A DNA stretch of 64,000 nucleotides from Psychrobacillus psychrodurans (GCA_900114885.1 FOUN01000011.1:1-64000), one strand, 5' to 3'; numbered from the stretch's first letter, positions 27,589 to 37,559 are shown. Translations and numbers: made by a program. The notes: generated by a model from the letters alone, not told the origin.

Positions 27589-28362
27589 TTAAACGACTTT
27601 TGCTTCCGAGTGAAGTAAATGAACTAACTCTTTTACTTGATCAGCTAAATCGCCTTCTAATACTTTTCCAGCTTCCTTTTTAGGAGGTAAATAAATTTCG
27701 ATTGTTTCTGTTTTTGCTTCTACATCATCTTCATCTATATCTAAATCATCTAATTCAACTTCTTCTAAAGGCTTTTTCTTTGCCTTCATAATCCCTGGAA
27801 GAGATGGATAGCGTGGTTCATTTAGACCTTGCTGAGCAGTAACCAATAATGGCAATGAAGTTTCTAATACTTCCGTATCTCCTTCAACATCACGTTTAAT
27901 TGTTACTGTAGTTCCATCAATCTCTAAGTTTGTAATAGTAGTTACATAGTTAATGCCTAAGCTCTCAGCAACACGTGGCCCAACTTGTCCGGATCCACCA
28001 TCAATCGCTACGTTACCTGCTAATATTAAATCCGGATTTTTATCTTTTAAGTACTCAGAGATAATATGTGCAGCTGTAAATTGATCTAACTCTTCTACAT
28101 CATCTTCTATATTAATAAGTACCGCTTTATCTGCACCCATTGCTAGTGCAGTACGAAGTTGCTTCTCAGCATCTTCTCCACCCATCGTGAGAACTGTTAC
28201 TTCTCCACCTTGTGCGTCACGAACTTGTATTGCCTCTTCTATTGCATACTCATCGTATGGATTAATGATGAATTCTGCACCATCTTCTTGAATTTTCCCC
28301 CCGCTTACTACGATTTTCTCTTCTGTATCAAATGTACGTTTTACTAATACATAAATGTTCAT
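27589..28362 (-). CDS. etfB: Electron-transfer flavoprotein beta subunit
   Basis: 257-residue subunit binding AMP; heterodimer with EtfA. MNIYVLVKRTFDTEEK N-terminus, AIEEAIQVRD, the signature segment VEGDTEVLETSLPLLVTAQQ and GIMKAKKKPLE near residue 195 are typical. GGAGGATATCTAA precedes the ATG. About 100 bases separate it from etfA. Confidence 0.96.
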   Translation of the reverse strand: MNIYVLVKRTFDTEEKIVVSGGKIQEDGAEFIINPYDEYAIEEAIQVRDAQGGEVTVLTMGGEDAEKQLRTALAMGADKAVLINIEDDVEELDQFTAAHIISEYLKDKNPDLILAGNVAIDGGSGQVGPRVAESLGINYVTTITNLEIDGTTVTIKRDVEGDTEVLETSLPLLVTAQQGLNEPRYPSLPGIMKAKKKPLEEVELDDLDIDEDDVEAKTETIEIYLPPKKEAGKVLEGDLADQVKELVHLLHSEAKVV

Positions 28363-28387
28363 TTAGATATCCTCCCAATGTAAAATA

Positions 28388-29161
28388 TTATTTACCTTTA
28401 AATATTGGTTCTCTTTTTTCAATAAATGCAGAAATACCTTCTTTTGCATCCTCTGATACAAATACAGTTCCAAAAGCATTTGCTTCTGCTTTAACACCTT
28501 CATGATAGGAAGCTGGTTTAGCATACTGAAGCATTTCTAATGCATTTTTAACCGCAATTGGACTTTTCTTAGCAATCTTGACTGCAAGCTTTTTGGCATG
28601 ATCAAATAATTCTTCTTCCGCATAAGCATGATTAGCAAGTCCTAACTGAGCTGCCTCTTTCCCACTAATAGGATCACTTGTTAACATCATTTCTGCTGCT
28701 TTTGCAAACCCTACATAACGGGGTAAACGTTGTGTGCCAGCAAACCCCGGTATTAGTCCTAGTTGTAATTCAGGTAGCCCAAGCTTTGCATTTTCTGAAA
28801 CAAGTCGGATATGACAACTCATCGCAAGTTCAAGACCTCCGCCAAGTGCAGCACCATGAATTGCAGCAATAACGGGTTTCGAGAAAGTTTCCACTCTTTC
28901 GAAAATTGTTTGCCCACTTGCAGCAAGCTCAGAGAATGCCGCTCCAGATGTAATCGAGGTAAATTCTTTTATATCTGCTCCGGCGGAGAAAAATCTTCCT
29001 TCCCCTTTTAGCAAGATTACTCGAACTGCATCATCATGTTCTACAGCATCCAATAACTCATTGACTTCTAATATAACCCCTCTTGCCAAAGCGTTTGCTG
29101 GTGGACGATTTAGTGTTACTGTAGCTACACCATCTTCAATATTCCATGACAGAAATTCCAT
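28388..29161 (-). CDS. fadB: Enoyl-CoA hydratase
   Basis: 257-residue crotonase-fold enzyme of beta-oxidation, hydrating trans-2-enoyl-CoA. The oxyanion-hole segments are [11 protein letters not shown] (about residues 57-67) and [17 protein letters not shown] (about 100-116), with the catalytic glutamates in ELAMSC and LPELQLG. In the fadR-fadB-etfB-etfA order of B. subtilis. GGGGGAGTGGGG precedes the ATG. Confidence 0.93.
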   Translation of the reverse strand: MEFLSWNIEDGVATVTLNRPPANALARGVILEVNELLDAVEHDDAVRVILLKGEGRFFSAGADIKEFTSITSGAAFSELAASGQTIFERVETFSKPVIAAIHGAALGGGLELAMSCHIRLVSENAKLGLPELQLGLIPGFAGTQRLPRYVGFAKAAEMMLTSDPISGKEAAQLGLANHAYAEEELFDHAKKLAVKIAKKSPIAVKNALEMLQYAKPASYHEGVKAEANAFGTVFVSEDAKEGISAFIEKREPIFKGK

Positions 29162-29179
29162 TTCCCCACTCCCCCTTCG

Positions 29180-29761
29180 TTAAACTTTTACACCATTTAA
29201 CAATAGACGATGTACTTTACTTGTTAGATCAACTAAATCATATTTATGCTCGTTCATTACCCAAGTAGTAGTCGTCTCATCAATTGTACCAAAAACCATT
29301 TGTCTTGCTAAGCGAATATCAATCGAATGATCAAATTCTCCTTGTTCAATTCCCTCTTTTAAAATTGTATCTAGTAATACTAAATAATTTCTTAAAACCG
29401 CATTGATGCGTAATCGCAATGCTAAATTGGCTTGTCTTAATTCCAATTGAGTAACCGTTGCTAAATGATGATCGCTTGATAACACCATAAAATGATTCTC
29501 AATCATTTTATACAACTTTTCTGATGAACTAATTTCTTGTTGAATAATTTCTTTTAGATTGTCTGCAAAAATCTCCATTTTTTCTTCAAACACGGAGACT
29601 AAAATTTCTTCTTTGTTTTTAAAATATAAATAAATTGTCCCATCAGCTACTCCCGCCTGTTTGGCAATTTTAGAAACCTGTGACTGATGGTATCCATTTT
29701 CAGCGATAACAATAATTGCCGCGTCAATGATTTGCTTATATTTTGGTTTGTCCTTCTTCAT
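29180..29761 (-). CDS. fadR: TetR-family fatty-acid degradation repressor FadR
   Basis: 193-residue repressor. The HTH region is residues about 10-50 (AIIVIAENGYHQSQVSKIAK and then GVADGTIYLYFKNKEE); the rest is the ligand domain that binds long-chain acyl-CoA in B. subtilis, releasing DNA. A palindromic operator lies 152 bases upstream, so it is autoregulated. GGTGGTGA precedes the ATG. The leader between operator and ATG holds a dispersed repeat. Confidence 0.92.
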   Translation of the reverse strand: MKKDKPKYKQIIDAAIIVIAENGYHQSQVSKIAKQAGVADGTIYLYFKNKEEILVSVFEEKMEIFADNLKEIIQQEISSSEKLYKMIENHFMVLSSDHHLATVTQLELRQANLALRLRINAVLRNYLVLLDTILKEGIEQGEFDHSIDIRLARQMVFGTIDETTTTWVMNEHKYDLVDLTSKVHRLLLNGVKV

Positions 29762-29782
29762 TATGAATTCACCACCAATTAA

Positions 29783-29880
29783 TCAATTACGCTATGGCGT
29801 AATTGTGTCAGGATTATGTATTGAGCAAGCTAAATTCATAATCTGTGACATCCGCCAGAGGCTTTCATTTAATTCAGCAT
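29783..29880 (-). repeat. Dispersed repeat family 2, copy B
   Basis: Shares GCCTCTGGCGGATGTC and flanking blocks with 23166-23270. Minus-strand end CAATTACGCCATAGCGTAATTG is a palindrome. It lies between the FadR operator and the fadR start, in the presumed leader. Confidence 0.75.
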
Positions 29881-29912
29881 TCGTTATAACTCTTGCTGAA
29901 AAAAATAAAAAT

Positions 29913-29930
29913 ATGAATGATGATTCATTC
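29913..29930. promoter_or_regulatory. FadR operator of the fadR operon
   Basis: TGAATGATGATTCATTCA is a near-perfect 18-bp palindrome (7+7 exact arms) fitting the FadR consensus arms. Lies between lcfA and fadR. Confidence 0.75.
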
Positions 29931-29974
29931 ATATTTTTATATTATATTTAATTTTGTCGATTGTCAATAATCAA

Positions 29975-31669
29975 TTAACTTGGGATGGTTTGTTTTTGCT
30001 TCTCTTTTTCTTCATCTATTAATGTTCTTCTTAAAATCTTACCTACAGCTGTTTTCGGAAGTTCTGCTCTGAACTCATAAATTCTTGGCACTTTAAACGC
30101 AGCTAAGTTCTCACGACAAAAAGTGTTTAACTCCTCTTCTGTCACAGTTGCTCCCTCTTTAACTACTATAAATGCTTTTACAGTTTCTCCTCTGTAAGGA
30201 TCTGGAACTCCAGCAACAACGCATTCCTGAATTGCAGGATGTTCATATAATACCTCTTCTACATCCCTCGGATAAATATTATAGCCTCCAGCAATGATTA
30301 AATCTTTTTTACGATCGACTACATAAAAGTAACCGCTTTCATCCATGTATCCTAAATCTCCAGTTAAAAACCAACCATCGCGCATAGTCATTTCTGTATC
30401 CTCTGGTCGATTCCAATACCCTTTCATTACTTGTGGTCCTTTAACTGCAATTTCTCCGATTTCTCCAAATGGTAATGGAGTCGTTGAATCAACCGCAAAA
30501 ATTGATGCTTCTGTATCCGGCCAAGGAATACCGACTGATCCTTTTATCCGATCCTCCGTATAAATCAAATTCGCATGGGTTACCGGGGAAGTTTCGGTTA
30601 AGCCGTAGCCTTCTACTAATCTACCGCCAGTAATCTTTTCAAACTTTTCTTGTACTTCTAATGGTAATGGAGCAGACCCACTTAAACAAGCACCAATTGA
30701 AGATAAGTCATATTTTTGGATATCGGGGTGATTTAATAATCCAATATAAATCGTTGGAGCTCCGGGGAAAATAGTTGGTTTCTGCTTATCTATCGTTTTT
30801 AATGCAGTTTCCACATCAAACTTTGGTAACAATACCATTCTATTACCTAGCATAACAGAAAAGATTAAAACAGTAGTCATTCCATAAACATGAAAGAATG
30901 GGAGCACTCCTAAAATAGTTTCTTCGCCTTCTTTGCATTTATAGTTCCATACTGTACACATAGTAGTATTCGTTACTAAGTTTTTATGGGTAAGCATAAC
31001 TCCTTTTGGAAATCCAGTTGTACCGCCTGTATATTGTAATAGTGCAATATCCTCTTCAAAATCAAAATCCATTTTAATCGCTTCAGCTTTTCCGACTTTC
31101 ATAATCTCTGGAAATAAGTGATTTATCCCTCTATGTTCTACTTTAACACTAAACCCGTATTGTTTCTTTTGGATAAAAGGATAGACAAGATTTTTGGGGA
31201 ATGGTAAATAATCCTTAATACCAGTAACAATAATATTCTCTAAGTCTGTTTCTTTTAAAACTTTTGTTACACGTGGAAATAATATATCCATAGTTAAAAT
31301 AACTTTTGCCCCAGAGTCCTTCATTTGATATGCTATTTCTCTTTCTGTATAAAGAGGATTTGTCTGAACAACAATTGCTCCCGCATATAATACACCATAG
31401 TAACCAATTACCCCTTGTGGACAATTTGGTAGCATAATCGCTACTCTGTCTCCTTTTTGGATACCAATCGACTGTAAGTAGTTAGCAAATTTCAATGATG
31501 ACTCGTAAAGCTCTTTGTACGATACATCTCTCCCCATGAAATGTATAGCTACCTTGGTAGGAAATTTCCTATACGCTCTTGTTAAGTATTCTTGAACTGG
31601 AATATGTTCATAATCGAGCGTGTGCGGAATTTCTGGTGGATATTGTGCTAACCACGGCTTTTCTGTCAT
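29975..31669 (-). CDS. lcfA: Long-chain fatty-acid CoA ligase
   Basis: 564-residue AMP-forming acyl-CoA synthetase that activates fatty acids for beta-oxidation. The P-loop-like motif LLQYTGGTTGFPKG is near residues 193-206, VEGYGLTETSP near 340, GWFLTGDLGYMD near 430 and the catalytic C-terminal lysine in KTAVGKILRR near 548. Start at MTEKPWLAQ with AAGGGGG before it; the longer frame to 31744 overlaps the operator. First gene of the fatty-acid cluster. Confidence 0.94.
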   Translation of the reverse strand: MTEKPWLAQYPPEIPHTLDYEHIPVQEYLTRAYRKFPTKVAIHFMGRDVSYKELYESSLKFANYLQSIGIQKGDRVAIMLPNCPQGVIGYYGVLYAGAIVVQTNPLYTEREIAYQMKDSGAKVILTMDILFPRVTKVLKETDLENIIVTGIKDYLPFPKNLVYPFIQKKQYGFSVKVEHRGINHLFPEIMKVGKAEAIKMDFDFEEDIALLQYTGGTTGFPKGVMLTHKNLVTNTTMCTVWNYKCKEGEETILGVLPFFHVYGMTTVLIFSVMLGNRMVLLPKFDVETALKTIDKQKPTIFPGAPTIYIGLLNHPDIQKYDLSSIGACLSGSAPLPLEVQEKFEKITGGRLVEGYGLTETSPVTHANLIYTEDRIKGSVGIPWPDTEASIFAVDSTTPLPFGEIGEIAVKGPQVMKGYWNRPEDTEMTMRDGWFLTGDLGYMDESGYFYVVDRKKDLIIAGGYNIYPRDVEEVLYEHPAIQECVVAGVPDPYRGETVKAFIVVKEGATVTEEELNTFCRENLAAFKVPRIYEFRAELPKTAVGKILRRTLIDEEKEKQKQTIPS

Positions 31670-31729
31670 ATTAATGCCCCCTTTGTTTATAATAGCGTGA
31701 ATATTCCTATTTTTAATTATAAAGAAAAA

Positions 31730-31747
31730 TGAATGACAATTCAATTC
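31730..31747. promoter_or_regulatory. Imperfect FadR-like site upstream of lcfA
   Basis: TGAATGACAATTCAATTC keeps one full arm and TCA of the other. It lies 61 bases upstream of the lcfA ATG. Confidence 0.45.
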
Positions 31748-31800
31748 TTTAATTAAAAAGAGTTATTCGACGATTTGCTACTCAACAATAGAATAAAATA

Positions 31801-31861
31801 AAAAGACTGTAACGCTCACTCCATCATCATTAAGATTAAAAGTGCTACATTGCAGTCTTTA
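31801..31861 (-). terminator. Terminator after yshE and the 26-residue gene
   Basis: AAAGACTG and CAGTCTTT outer arms with further pairing inside (AGCACT/AGTGAGC); TTTTTA follows on the minus strand. Confidence 0.7.
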
Positions 31862-31883
31862 AATACGCTATTAATTTATTATA

Positions 31884-31964
31884 TTAATTTGCAACGATAT
31901 ATATTATACCTACTAAGACAAATAGTAGGCCAACACCCAATAATATTTTTGACAATTTTTCCAT
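31884..31964 (-). CDS. 26-residue single-span membrane peptide
   Basis: MEKLSKILLGVGLLFVLVGI then IYIVAN: short basic start and one hydrophobic helix of about 20 residues. AGGAG lies 8 bases upstream of the ATG, and the frame starts 11 bases past the yshE stop and ends before a terminator. Together these argue for expression with yshE. No family recognised. Confidence 0.55.
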   Translation of the reverse strand: MEKLSKILLGVGLLFVLVGIIYIVAN

Positions 31965-31975
31965 TGTAAACGCTC

Positions 31976-32389
31976 CTAAGAAATACTTGCACCAATAACA
32001 AATGATAACCCGACAGAAATAACTAGTGAAATAAACCCAATTGAACGATTATCTTTTTCGATTTCCTCATCAACATTAAAGCTCGGCGTTAAAAACTCAA
32101 ATAACAGGTACGCAATGATCAGTAATGTAAACCCAAATAAACCCCAACCAACCATTTCAAAGAATGTATTGTGTTGTTCTATGGAATACCTAAAAATGTT
32201 ACACACACCAAAAATTTTCCCACCAGTAGCAAGTGCAACTGCTACATTACCTTTTTTTATTTCTTGCCAATTCTTATATTTCGTGACGATTTCAAAAATA
32301 ACCATCGAAACGAGCAAGCATAGAATAACAACACTAAAATAACCTGCAGACTCTACGAGTGGGTTTGACCAGAAACTGGATAGAACCAT
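31976..32389 (-). CDS. yshE: DUF350 membrane protein YshE
   Basis: 137-residue integral membrane protein with four hydrophobic segments (about residues 15-35, 52-70, 80-102, 115-136), a DUF350-like layout. Locus between mutS2 and lcfA matches B. subtilis yshE. Function not established. AAAGGGG lies about 10 bases before the ATG. Confidence 0.8.
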   Translation of the reverse strand: MVLSSFWSNPLVESAGYFSVVILCLLVSMVIFEIVTKYKNWQEIKKGNVAVALATGGKIFGVCNIFRYSIEQHNTFFEMVGWGLFGFTLLIIAYLLFEFLTPSFNVDEEIEKDNRSIGFISLVISVGLSFVIGASIS

Positions 32390-32459
32390 ACTTAAAAAAC
32401 CCCTTTTACACTTTTCCTTCTATACGGAGAGCCCGATAAAAAGTTTCATAAATTATATA

Positions 32460-34823
32460 TTATTTTAATTCTACAACTGTTACACCATGACCACCCTCAC
32501 CAGCTTCTCCGAAACGATAGCTTTTCACACGAGAATGATTTTTCAGAAACTGTTGTATAGCTTGTCTTAATACGCCAGTACCTTTTCCATGAATAATGGA
32601 GATTCTCGGATAATTCGCGAGAATTGCATCATCTAAATACTTTTCTGTACGCATTATGGCATCCTCATAACGTTCACCACGAAGATCTAATTCTAATTTC
32701 ACATGGGAGTCTCTTCCGCGAATGGAATTCACAGAAACCGTCTGTTTTTGTTTCTCTGGTTTAACAAATTCTAGATCAGATTCGTCCAGTTTCATCTTTA
32801 ACATACCAATTTGAACAGACCATTCCGAGTTAGACAGCTTCTCTAACAGAGTCCCTTTTTGACCGAAGCTTACTACCTTCACTTCATCGCCGGATTTCAA
32901 CTCTTTTAATGTTTCATTTAACTTTTTTTGTTTCTTCAATACGGGATTATCTGGCAAAGCAGCATCTAGACGTTTTTTCGCATCGATCAATTCATGTTCT
33001 TTTACAAACTTATGTGTATTAGCTTGCATTTTTCGCAGTTCACTTATAATGTCATCCGCTTCTCGACGAGCTTCATCAACAATTTTCTTTGCCTTGTCTT
33101 TTGCTTTTTGTTCTAGTTTTTCTTTATTTTGTTCCAGTTCAGCTAATCGTAATTCTAAACCTTCTTTTACTTTACGAGCTTCCTCTAAGTGTACTTCTGT
33201 TTCTTCCGCATCTTTTTCTGCTTGTCGACGACTGTCCTCAAGAGAAGCAATCATAGAGTTCACTTCTCCGCGATCTGTTCCTGTAAACGTTTGAGCTTGG
33301 CTGATGATATATTCTGGTAAACCAAGTCGCTCGGATATCTCAAAGGCATTACTTCTTCCGGGAACCCCTATTAACAGTTTATAAGTCGGACTTAAAGTTT
33401 CTATGTCAAATTCAACACTAGCATTAGCAACGCCAGGTCTATTATAACCATACGCCTTAAGTTCAGGATAATGTGTTGTTGCCATTACACGTGCACCAGT
33501 GCCATGTACTGCATCCAAAATAGAAATTGCGAGTGCCGCACCCTCTTGTGGATCGGTACCTGCACCAAGCTCATCAAATATGATCAATGATTTATCGTCA
33601 TATTTTTTTAATATATCGACAATATTAACCATATGAGAAGAAAAAGTACTTAAACTTTGCTCAATAGATTGCTCATCTCCGATATCTGCAAATACTGATT
33701 CAAACAAAGCAACTTCAGAGCCATCCAATGCAGGAATAGGAAGTCCACTTTGAGCCATTAATGTACAAAGACCAACTGTTTTCAGTGTGACCGTTTTACC
33801 ACCTGTATTCGGCCCAGTAATTACAATTGTTGTAATGTCTTTTCCAAATTCGATTGTATTTGGCACAGCTGTCTCTATTGGAATAAGTGGATGTCTTGCT
33901 TTCACTAAACGGATATAACCTTCGTTATTAATGACTGGCATTGTACATTTTTGTGCTTGTCCATATTTAGCTTTAGCTAGAATAACATCAACCTCTCCCA
34001 GTACATTTACTAATAGAAAGATGTCATGTCCAACTATTTCTACCTCAGCTGTCAATCTAATAAGGATACGATTAATCTCTTCCTGTTCCTTCACTTTTAA
34101 GCTTCGAATATCATTGTTTATTTGGACTACTGCTGAAGGTTCGATAAATAATGTTTGCCCTGAAGAGGATTGGTCATGAATTATTCCACCGTAATGACTG
34201 CGATATTCCGACTTAACAGGAATTACATATCGATCATTTCGGATTGTAATAATTGAATCTGAAAGCATTTTCGCAGCATTAGCTCCTCTTGTATAGCTTT
34301 CTAGTTTCTCTCGCACACGACTAACTTGAATGCGTAATTGTTGGCGTATAGAGCGCAATGTACTACTAGCACTATCTAATACTGAACCGTTTTCATCTAC
34401 ACATTCATTAATTTCATGTTCAAGAGCTGTTAAAATCGGAATATCTTCCTTTTTTTGAAGGAAGTGTGGAATCTTAACATCTTCCGATTCCGCTACATTT
34501 TCTAAAAACTGACGTAATATTTTGCTTGCACGTATGGTACTTGCAATTTCCATTAATTCCGTAGGACTAAGCATACCGCCAATTTGGGCACGTTTAGCGT
34601 GGGGGCGGATGTCTGTCATCCCCCCCATTGGAACATTGCCACGTAACCGAAGAATTGACATACCTTCGTCCATTTCCTCTAATAACTTCGTCACTTCTAT
34701 AAAATCAACAGAAGGAATGAGGTTATCTATATGGCTTTTTCCAATAGAAGAAGTACAGTAATTTGAAACCTCTTCTCGAATTTTATAATACTCTAAAGTT
34801 CTCAGTGCTCTTTCAGCTATCAA
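32460..34823 (-). CDS. mutS2: Endonuclease MutS2 / ribosome-rescue ATPase
   Basis: 787-residue MutS-family ATPase without the mismatch-recognition domain. Walker [16 protein letters not shown] is near residue 327, Walker [14 protein letters not shown] near 410, then a long charged coiled coil (about 515-630), a KOW-like segment and a C-terminal Smr domain ([22 protein letters not shown]). Known roles are suppression of recombination and, in B. subtilis, splitting collided ribosomes. TTG start with AGGAGG 8 bases upstream; a GTG three codons earlier overlaps that site. Confidence 0.95.
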   Translation of the reverse strand: MIAERALRTLEYYKIREEVSNYCTSSIGKSHIDNLIPSVDFIEVTKLLEEMDEGMSILRLRGNVPMGGMTDIRPHAKRAQIGGMLSPTELMEIASTIRASKILRQFLENVAESEDVKIPHFLQKKEDIPILTALEHEINECVDENGSVLDSASSTLRSIRQQLRIQVSRVREKLESYTRGANAAKMLSDSIITIRNDRYVIPVKSEYRSHYGGIIHDQSSSGQTLFIEPSAVVQINNDIRSLKVKEQEEINRILIRLTAEVEIVGHDIFLLVNVLGEVDVILAKAKYGQAQKCTMPVINNEGYIRLVKARHPLIPIETAVPNTIEFGKDITTIVITGPNTGGKTVTLKTVGLCTLMAQSGLPIPALDGSEVALFESVFADIGDEQSIEQSLSTFSSHMVNIVDILKKYDDKSLIIFDELGAGTDPQEGAALAISILDAVHGTGARVMATTHYPELKAYGYNRPGVANASVEFDIETLSPTYKLLIGVPGRSNAFEISERLGLPEYIISQAQTFTGTDRGEVNSMIASLEDSRRQAEKDAEETEVHLEEARKVKEGLELRLAELEQNKEKLEQKAKDKAKKIVDEARREADDIISELRKMQANTHKFVKEHELIDAKKRLDAALPDNPVLKKQKKLNETLKELKSGDEVKVVSFGQKGTLLEKLSNSEWSVQIGMLKMKLDESDLEFVKPEKQKQTVSVNSIRGRDSHVKLELDLRGERYEDAIMRTEKYLDDAILANYPRISIIHGKGTGVLRQAIQQFLKNHSRVKSYRFGEAGEGGHGVTVVELK

Positions 34824-34839
34824 CCGAGGCACCTCCTAA

Positions 34840-36543
34840 TTATTTCTGGATATATTCCTTAAACTTCTCAAAAGACCAAGTGTTCACAATATTGTCTTTA
34901 TGCAACCAGGCTTTTTGAGCATATTGAACACCAATATCCATATATTTCAGCTGATCGATATGATGAGCATCCGTATTAATGGCTATTGGAACACCTTTTT
35001 CTTGGGCTAACTTTAAATATTCTGTGTTCAAATCGAGACGATAAGGATTTGCATTTAACTCCAAAATCTTGCCATATTCCTTTGCCCATTCTATTAGTGT
35101 TGGAACATCTGGATTATAACCATCTCTTTGTTCGATTATTCTTCCCGTTGGATGCGCTATCATATGTACATATGGATTCTTCAACGCATTTAAAAGTCTG
35201 TCCATAATCTTTTCTTGTGGTTGACTAAAACTTGAATGGATAGAAGCTATAACAAAATCTAGTTGCGCCAATACATCATCTTCAAAATCGAGTGATCCAT
35301 CCGGTAGTATATCCATTTCGGTACCAGCAAGTATTTCAATATCTGTATATTTCACATTAAGCTCACGTATGATTTCCATTTGGTTTAATAATCGTTCTTT
35401 AGAAAGTCCGTTTGCTACTTTTAAATAGTTTGAATGATCCGTAATCACCATATGAGAATAACCTTTTGCACGGCAGGCTTCTACCATTTCTTCTATAGAA
35501 TGAGCACCGTCCGACCAAGTACTATGCATATGAAAATCGCCATGTATATCCTTATGATTTACTAGTAGAGGTAGCTGATCTAACTTAGAAAATTCCGATC
35601 CGTCCTCCCGCACAGTTGGCGGTATAAAAGGTAAGTCAAAGAAAGCATAAAAATCTTCTTCAGAATTAAAATGCTCCACACTACCATCAGGTAGCTCAAC
35701 CCCATATTCACTGATTTTCTTCCCTTGTTCTTTTGCAATTTGACGCATTTTAATATTATGGTCTTTCGAACCAGTAAAATGATTTAGTGCAGAAGCATAC
35801 TGGCTTATTTCCACAAGTCGGAAATCGACATCAATCTTTACTCCCACATCTAAAGTTACAGAAACTTTCGTATCTCCAGCAGCAATTATCTTTTTTACAG
35901 GAAGTACTTTTAATAATTCTTCTCTTACTTCTTGAGGAGAACTTGTAGCGATTATAAAGTCGATATCCTTACTAGCCTCTTTTACTCTTCTGAACGAACC
36001 AGCAACGGAAAATTTATCGATCAAAGAAATAGAAGAAAGTTTGTATTCAATTAGCTCTACGATTGGTTCAATTTGCCAAACAGCAGTTCGTTCCGGTTTA
36101 GCTTGAAGGTTTACTATTTCTAATAGTATCTTTTCTTCTGTCTTCTTAGCAAATCCAGGAAGACTTTGGACTTTTCCTTCTTCACACGCAAGTTTCAGCG
36201 AATCTATTGAATCAATATGTAATTCCTTATAAAGCTTGGCGATTTTTTTACCGCCAAGTCCTGGAATCTTAAGCATTGGGAGTAGGCCACTAGGAACTGT
36301 TTCTTGTAGCTCCATGAGTAAAGAAGATTCACCGACGGTGGTTAATTCCTCTATTACAGCCCCAGTTGCAGCTCCAATTCCTTTTAAAGATAAGATATTA
36401 TCCATTTCAGACAAGCTTCTGTCATCTAATTCTAGAACCTGTGCAGCCTTCCGAAAAGCAGATACTTTAAAAGGATTTTCACCTTGTAATTCCATATATA
36501 ACGCAATTTTTTCTAATGTTTTAATAATCGTTTTCTTATCCAA
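34840..36543 (-). CDS. polX: DNA polymerase X with PHP exonuclease
   Basis: 567-residue repair polymerase of family X. N-terminal helix-hairpin-helix (ILSLKGIGAATG) and a second HhH (MLKIPGLGGKKI), then the polymerase palm with GSFRRVKEASKDIDF (metal aspartates near residues 193-195 and 240), and a C-terminal PHP domain (HGDFHMHSTWSDG) giving 3'-5' exonuclease and AP-site activity. TTG start (MDKKTIIKTLEK) with AGGAG 8 bases upstream. Sixteen bases separate it from mutS2. Confidence 0.95.
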   Translation of the reverse strand: MDKKTIIKTLEKIALYMELQGENPFKVSAFRKAAQVLELDDRSLSEMDNILSLKGIGAATGAVIEELTTVGESSLLMELQETVPSGLLPMLKIPGLGGKKIAKLYKELHIDSIDSLKLACEEGKVQSLPGFAKKTEEKILLEIVNLQAKPERTAVWQIEPIVELIEYKLSSISLIDKFSVAGSFRRVKEASKDIDFIIATSSPQEVREELLKVLPVKKIIAAGDTKVSVTLDVGVKIDVDFRLVEISQYASALNHFTGSKDHNIKMRQIAKEQGKKISEYGVELPDGSVEHFNSEEDFYAFFDLPFIPPTVREDGSEFSKLDQLPLLVNHKDIHGDFHMHSTWSDGAHSIEEMVEACRAKGYSHMVITDHSNYLKVANGLSKERLLNQMEIIRELNVKYTDIEILAGTEMDILPDGSLDFEDDVLAQLDFVIASIHSSFSQPQEKIMDRLLNALKNPYVHMIAHPTGRIIEQRDGYNPDVPTLIEWAKEYGKILELNANPYRLDLNTEYLKLAQEKGVPIAINTDAHHIDQLKYMDIGVQYAQKAWLHKDNIVNTWSFEKFKEYIQK

Positions 36544-36698
36544 CGATAACACTCCTATCATTTCAATTAGCAATGTAGCTAACCTAACTTAAGATAAATC
36601 TGGTAAAAGACATGCTTGGTCCTTTATTGGCAAATCCTGTTTCTCTCGTTTTCGAAGCCCTTTGGATAGACGTTTTACTATATGATTACCTAGTGAAT

Positions 36699-36728
36699 GG
36701 TTGGTTGTAACGTTCGTCACAACCAACC
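36699..36728. other. Perfect 10-bp hairpin upstream of polX
   Basis: GGTTGGTTGT, a 10-base loop, ACAACCAACC. No T-run immediately on either strand, although CCCTTTTTTCG follows 8 bases later on the plus strand. Role unclear. Confidence 0.5.
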
Positions 36729-36803
36729 AGCATCCCTTTTTTCGATAATCTTATGGCTTTTGTCTATCCGTCGCCCTCCTATAACTCTTAGAAACAGGTT
36801 AGT

Positions 36804-36921
36804 GCGTTTTTGGATAACGAGAGAAAAGATACTATCTTATTCATAAAGGAAGCTCTCGAAGATACAATTTCGTTCGCTATTTGGCTTCTTTATATAGTAA
36901 ACACTTACTACTTCTCTTTAT
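36804..36921 (+). repeat. Dispersed repeat family 3, copy 2
   Basis: Second copy of the sequence at 25985-26102, about 80 percent identical by eye with an exactly conserved central block. Confidence 0.75.
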
Positions 36922-36985
36922 CATTCTTTAAAGTCCCGTGGCCCCTGTGTTCCCGGATGATTTTTATATACTTTCTTATTCCTTC

Positions 36986-37014
36986 AAAAAAACTTCCCTC
37001 TACCGAGAGAAGTT
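36986..37014 (-). terminator. Terminator of zapA-cvpA
   Basis: AACTTCTCTC and GAGGGAAGTT around GGTA, then TTTTT on the minus strand, overlapping the cvpA stop. Confidence 0.85.
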
Positions 37015-37555
37015 ACTTTTCAATATAAATATACCACCAATTTTTAACCATCTCTGATAGGATTGGCGTATGGTCTAACATCCATCCGGTTAAAACTGAA
37101 CCTGATATTAAGTTTTGGATAATATCGATTGGTAAAAGGGCAAATACATACAGTAGTACAAATATAATAAAATAAAATTCAATAAGTCCTAAAATTGCTC
37201 CTACAATATTGCTTACAAAACCTAAAATAGGTAAATACTTTAAAAAGTCAAACATTGAAGCAATCATCTGTAAAGCAAATTTTACAGCAATAAAAATAAG
37301 CGCAAAAGCAATAATTCGATAAAATGTTTGAGCCAAATCTAAACTCTCTACTGCAATTGTCAATTTAGAACCGGCGGTTACAGCAGGAAATGGAATCCAT
37401 AAAACAAATTTATCTGCAAGTGGTTTATAATAAGAGTATGCCACTATTAGTGCTACAATAAATCCAGTCATGTGGATAAGTTGAACAATCAATCCGCGCT
37501 TTGCGCCGGTTATTAAACCGCCAACAAGTAATATCAATATAATTATATCTAGCAT
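37013..37555 (-). CDS. cvpA: CvpA-family membrane protein (YshB)
   Basis: 180-residue integral membrane protein with four hydrophobic helices (first MLDIIILILLVGGLITGAKR). Matches the CvpA/colicin V production family by its layout and by locus (B. subtilis yshB, between zapA and polX). Biochemical role unknown. It starts 4 bases after the zapA stop. Confidence 0.88.
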   Translation of the reverse strand: MLDIIILILLVGGLITGAKRGLIVQLIHMTGFIVALIVAYSYYKPLADKFVLWIPFPAVTAGSKLTIAVESLDLAQTFYRIIAFALIFIAVKFALQMIASMFDFLKYLPILGFVSNIVGAILGLIEFYFIIFVLLYVFALLPIDIIQNLISGSVLTGWMLDHTPILSEMVKNWWYIYIEK

Positions 37556-37559
37556 ATTT

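Larger units (their letters stand above)
36544..37012. other. 470-base gap between cvpA and polX
   Basis: Contains a perfect 10-bp hairpin (36699-36728), repeat family 3 copy 2 (36804-36921) and the cvpA terminator. The frame at 36810-37028 (72 residues) has no ribosome site and largely follows the repeat; not called as a gene. Confidence 0.6.

Noticed and set aside
36810-37028. 72-residue plus-strand frame upstream of polX
   Set aside because: No ribosome site, mostly repeat family 3, and runs into the cvpA terminator; kept only as a repeat.
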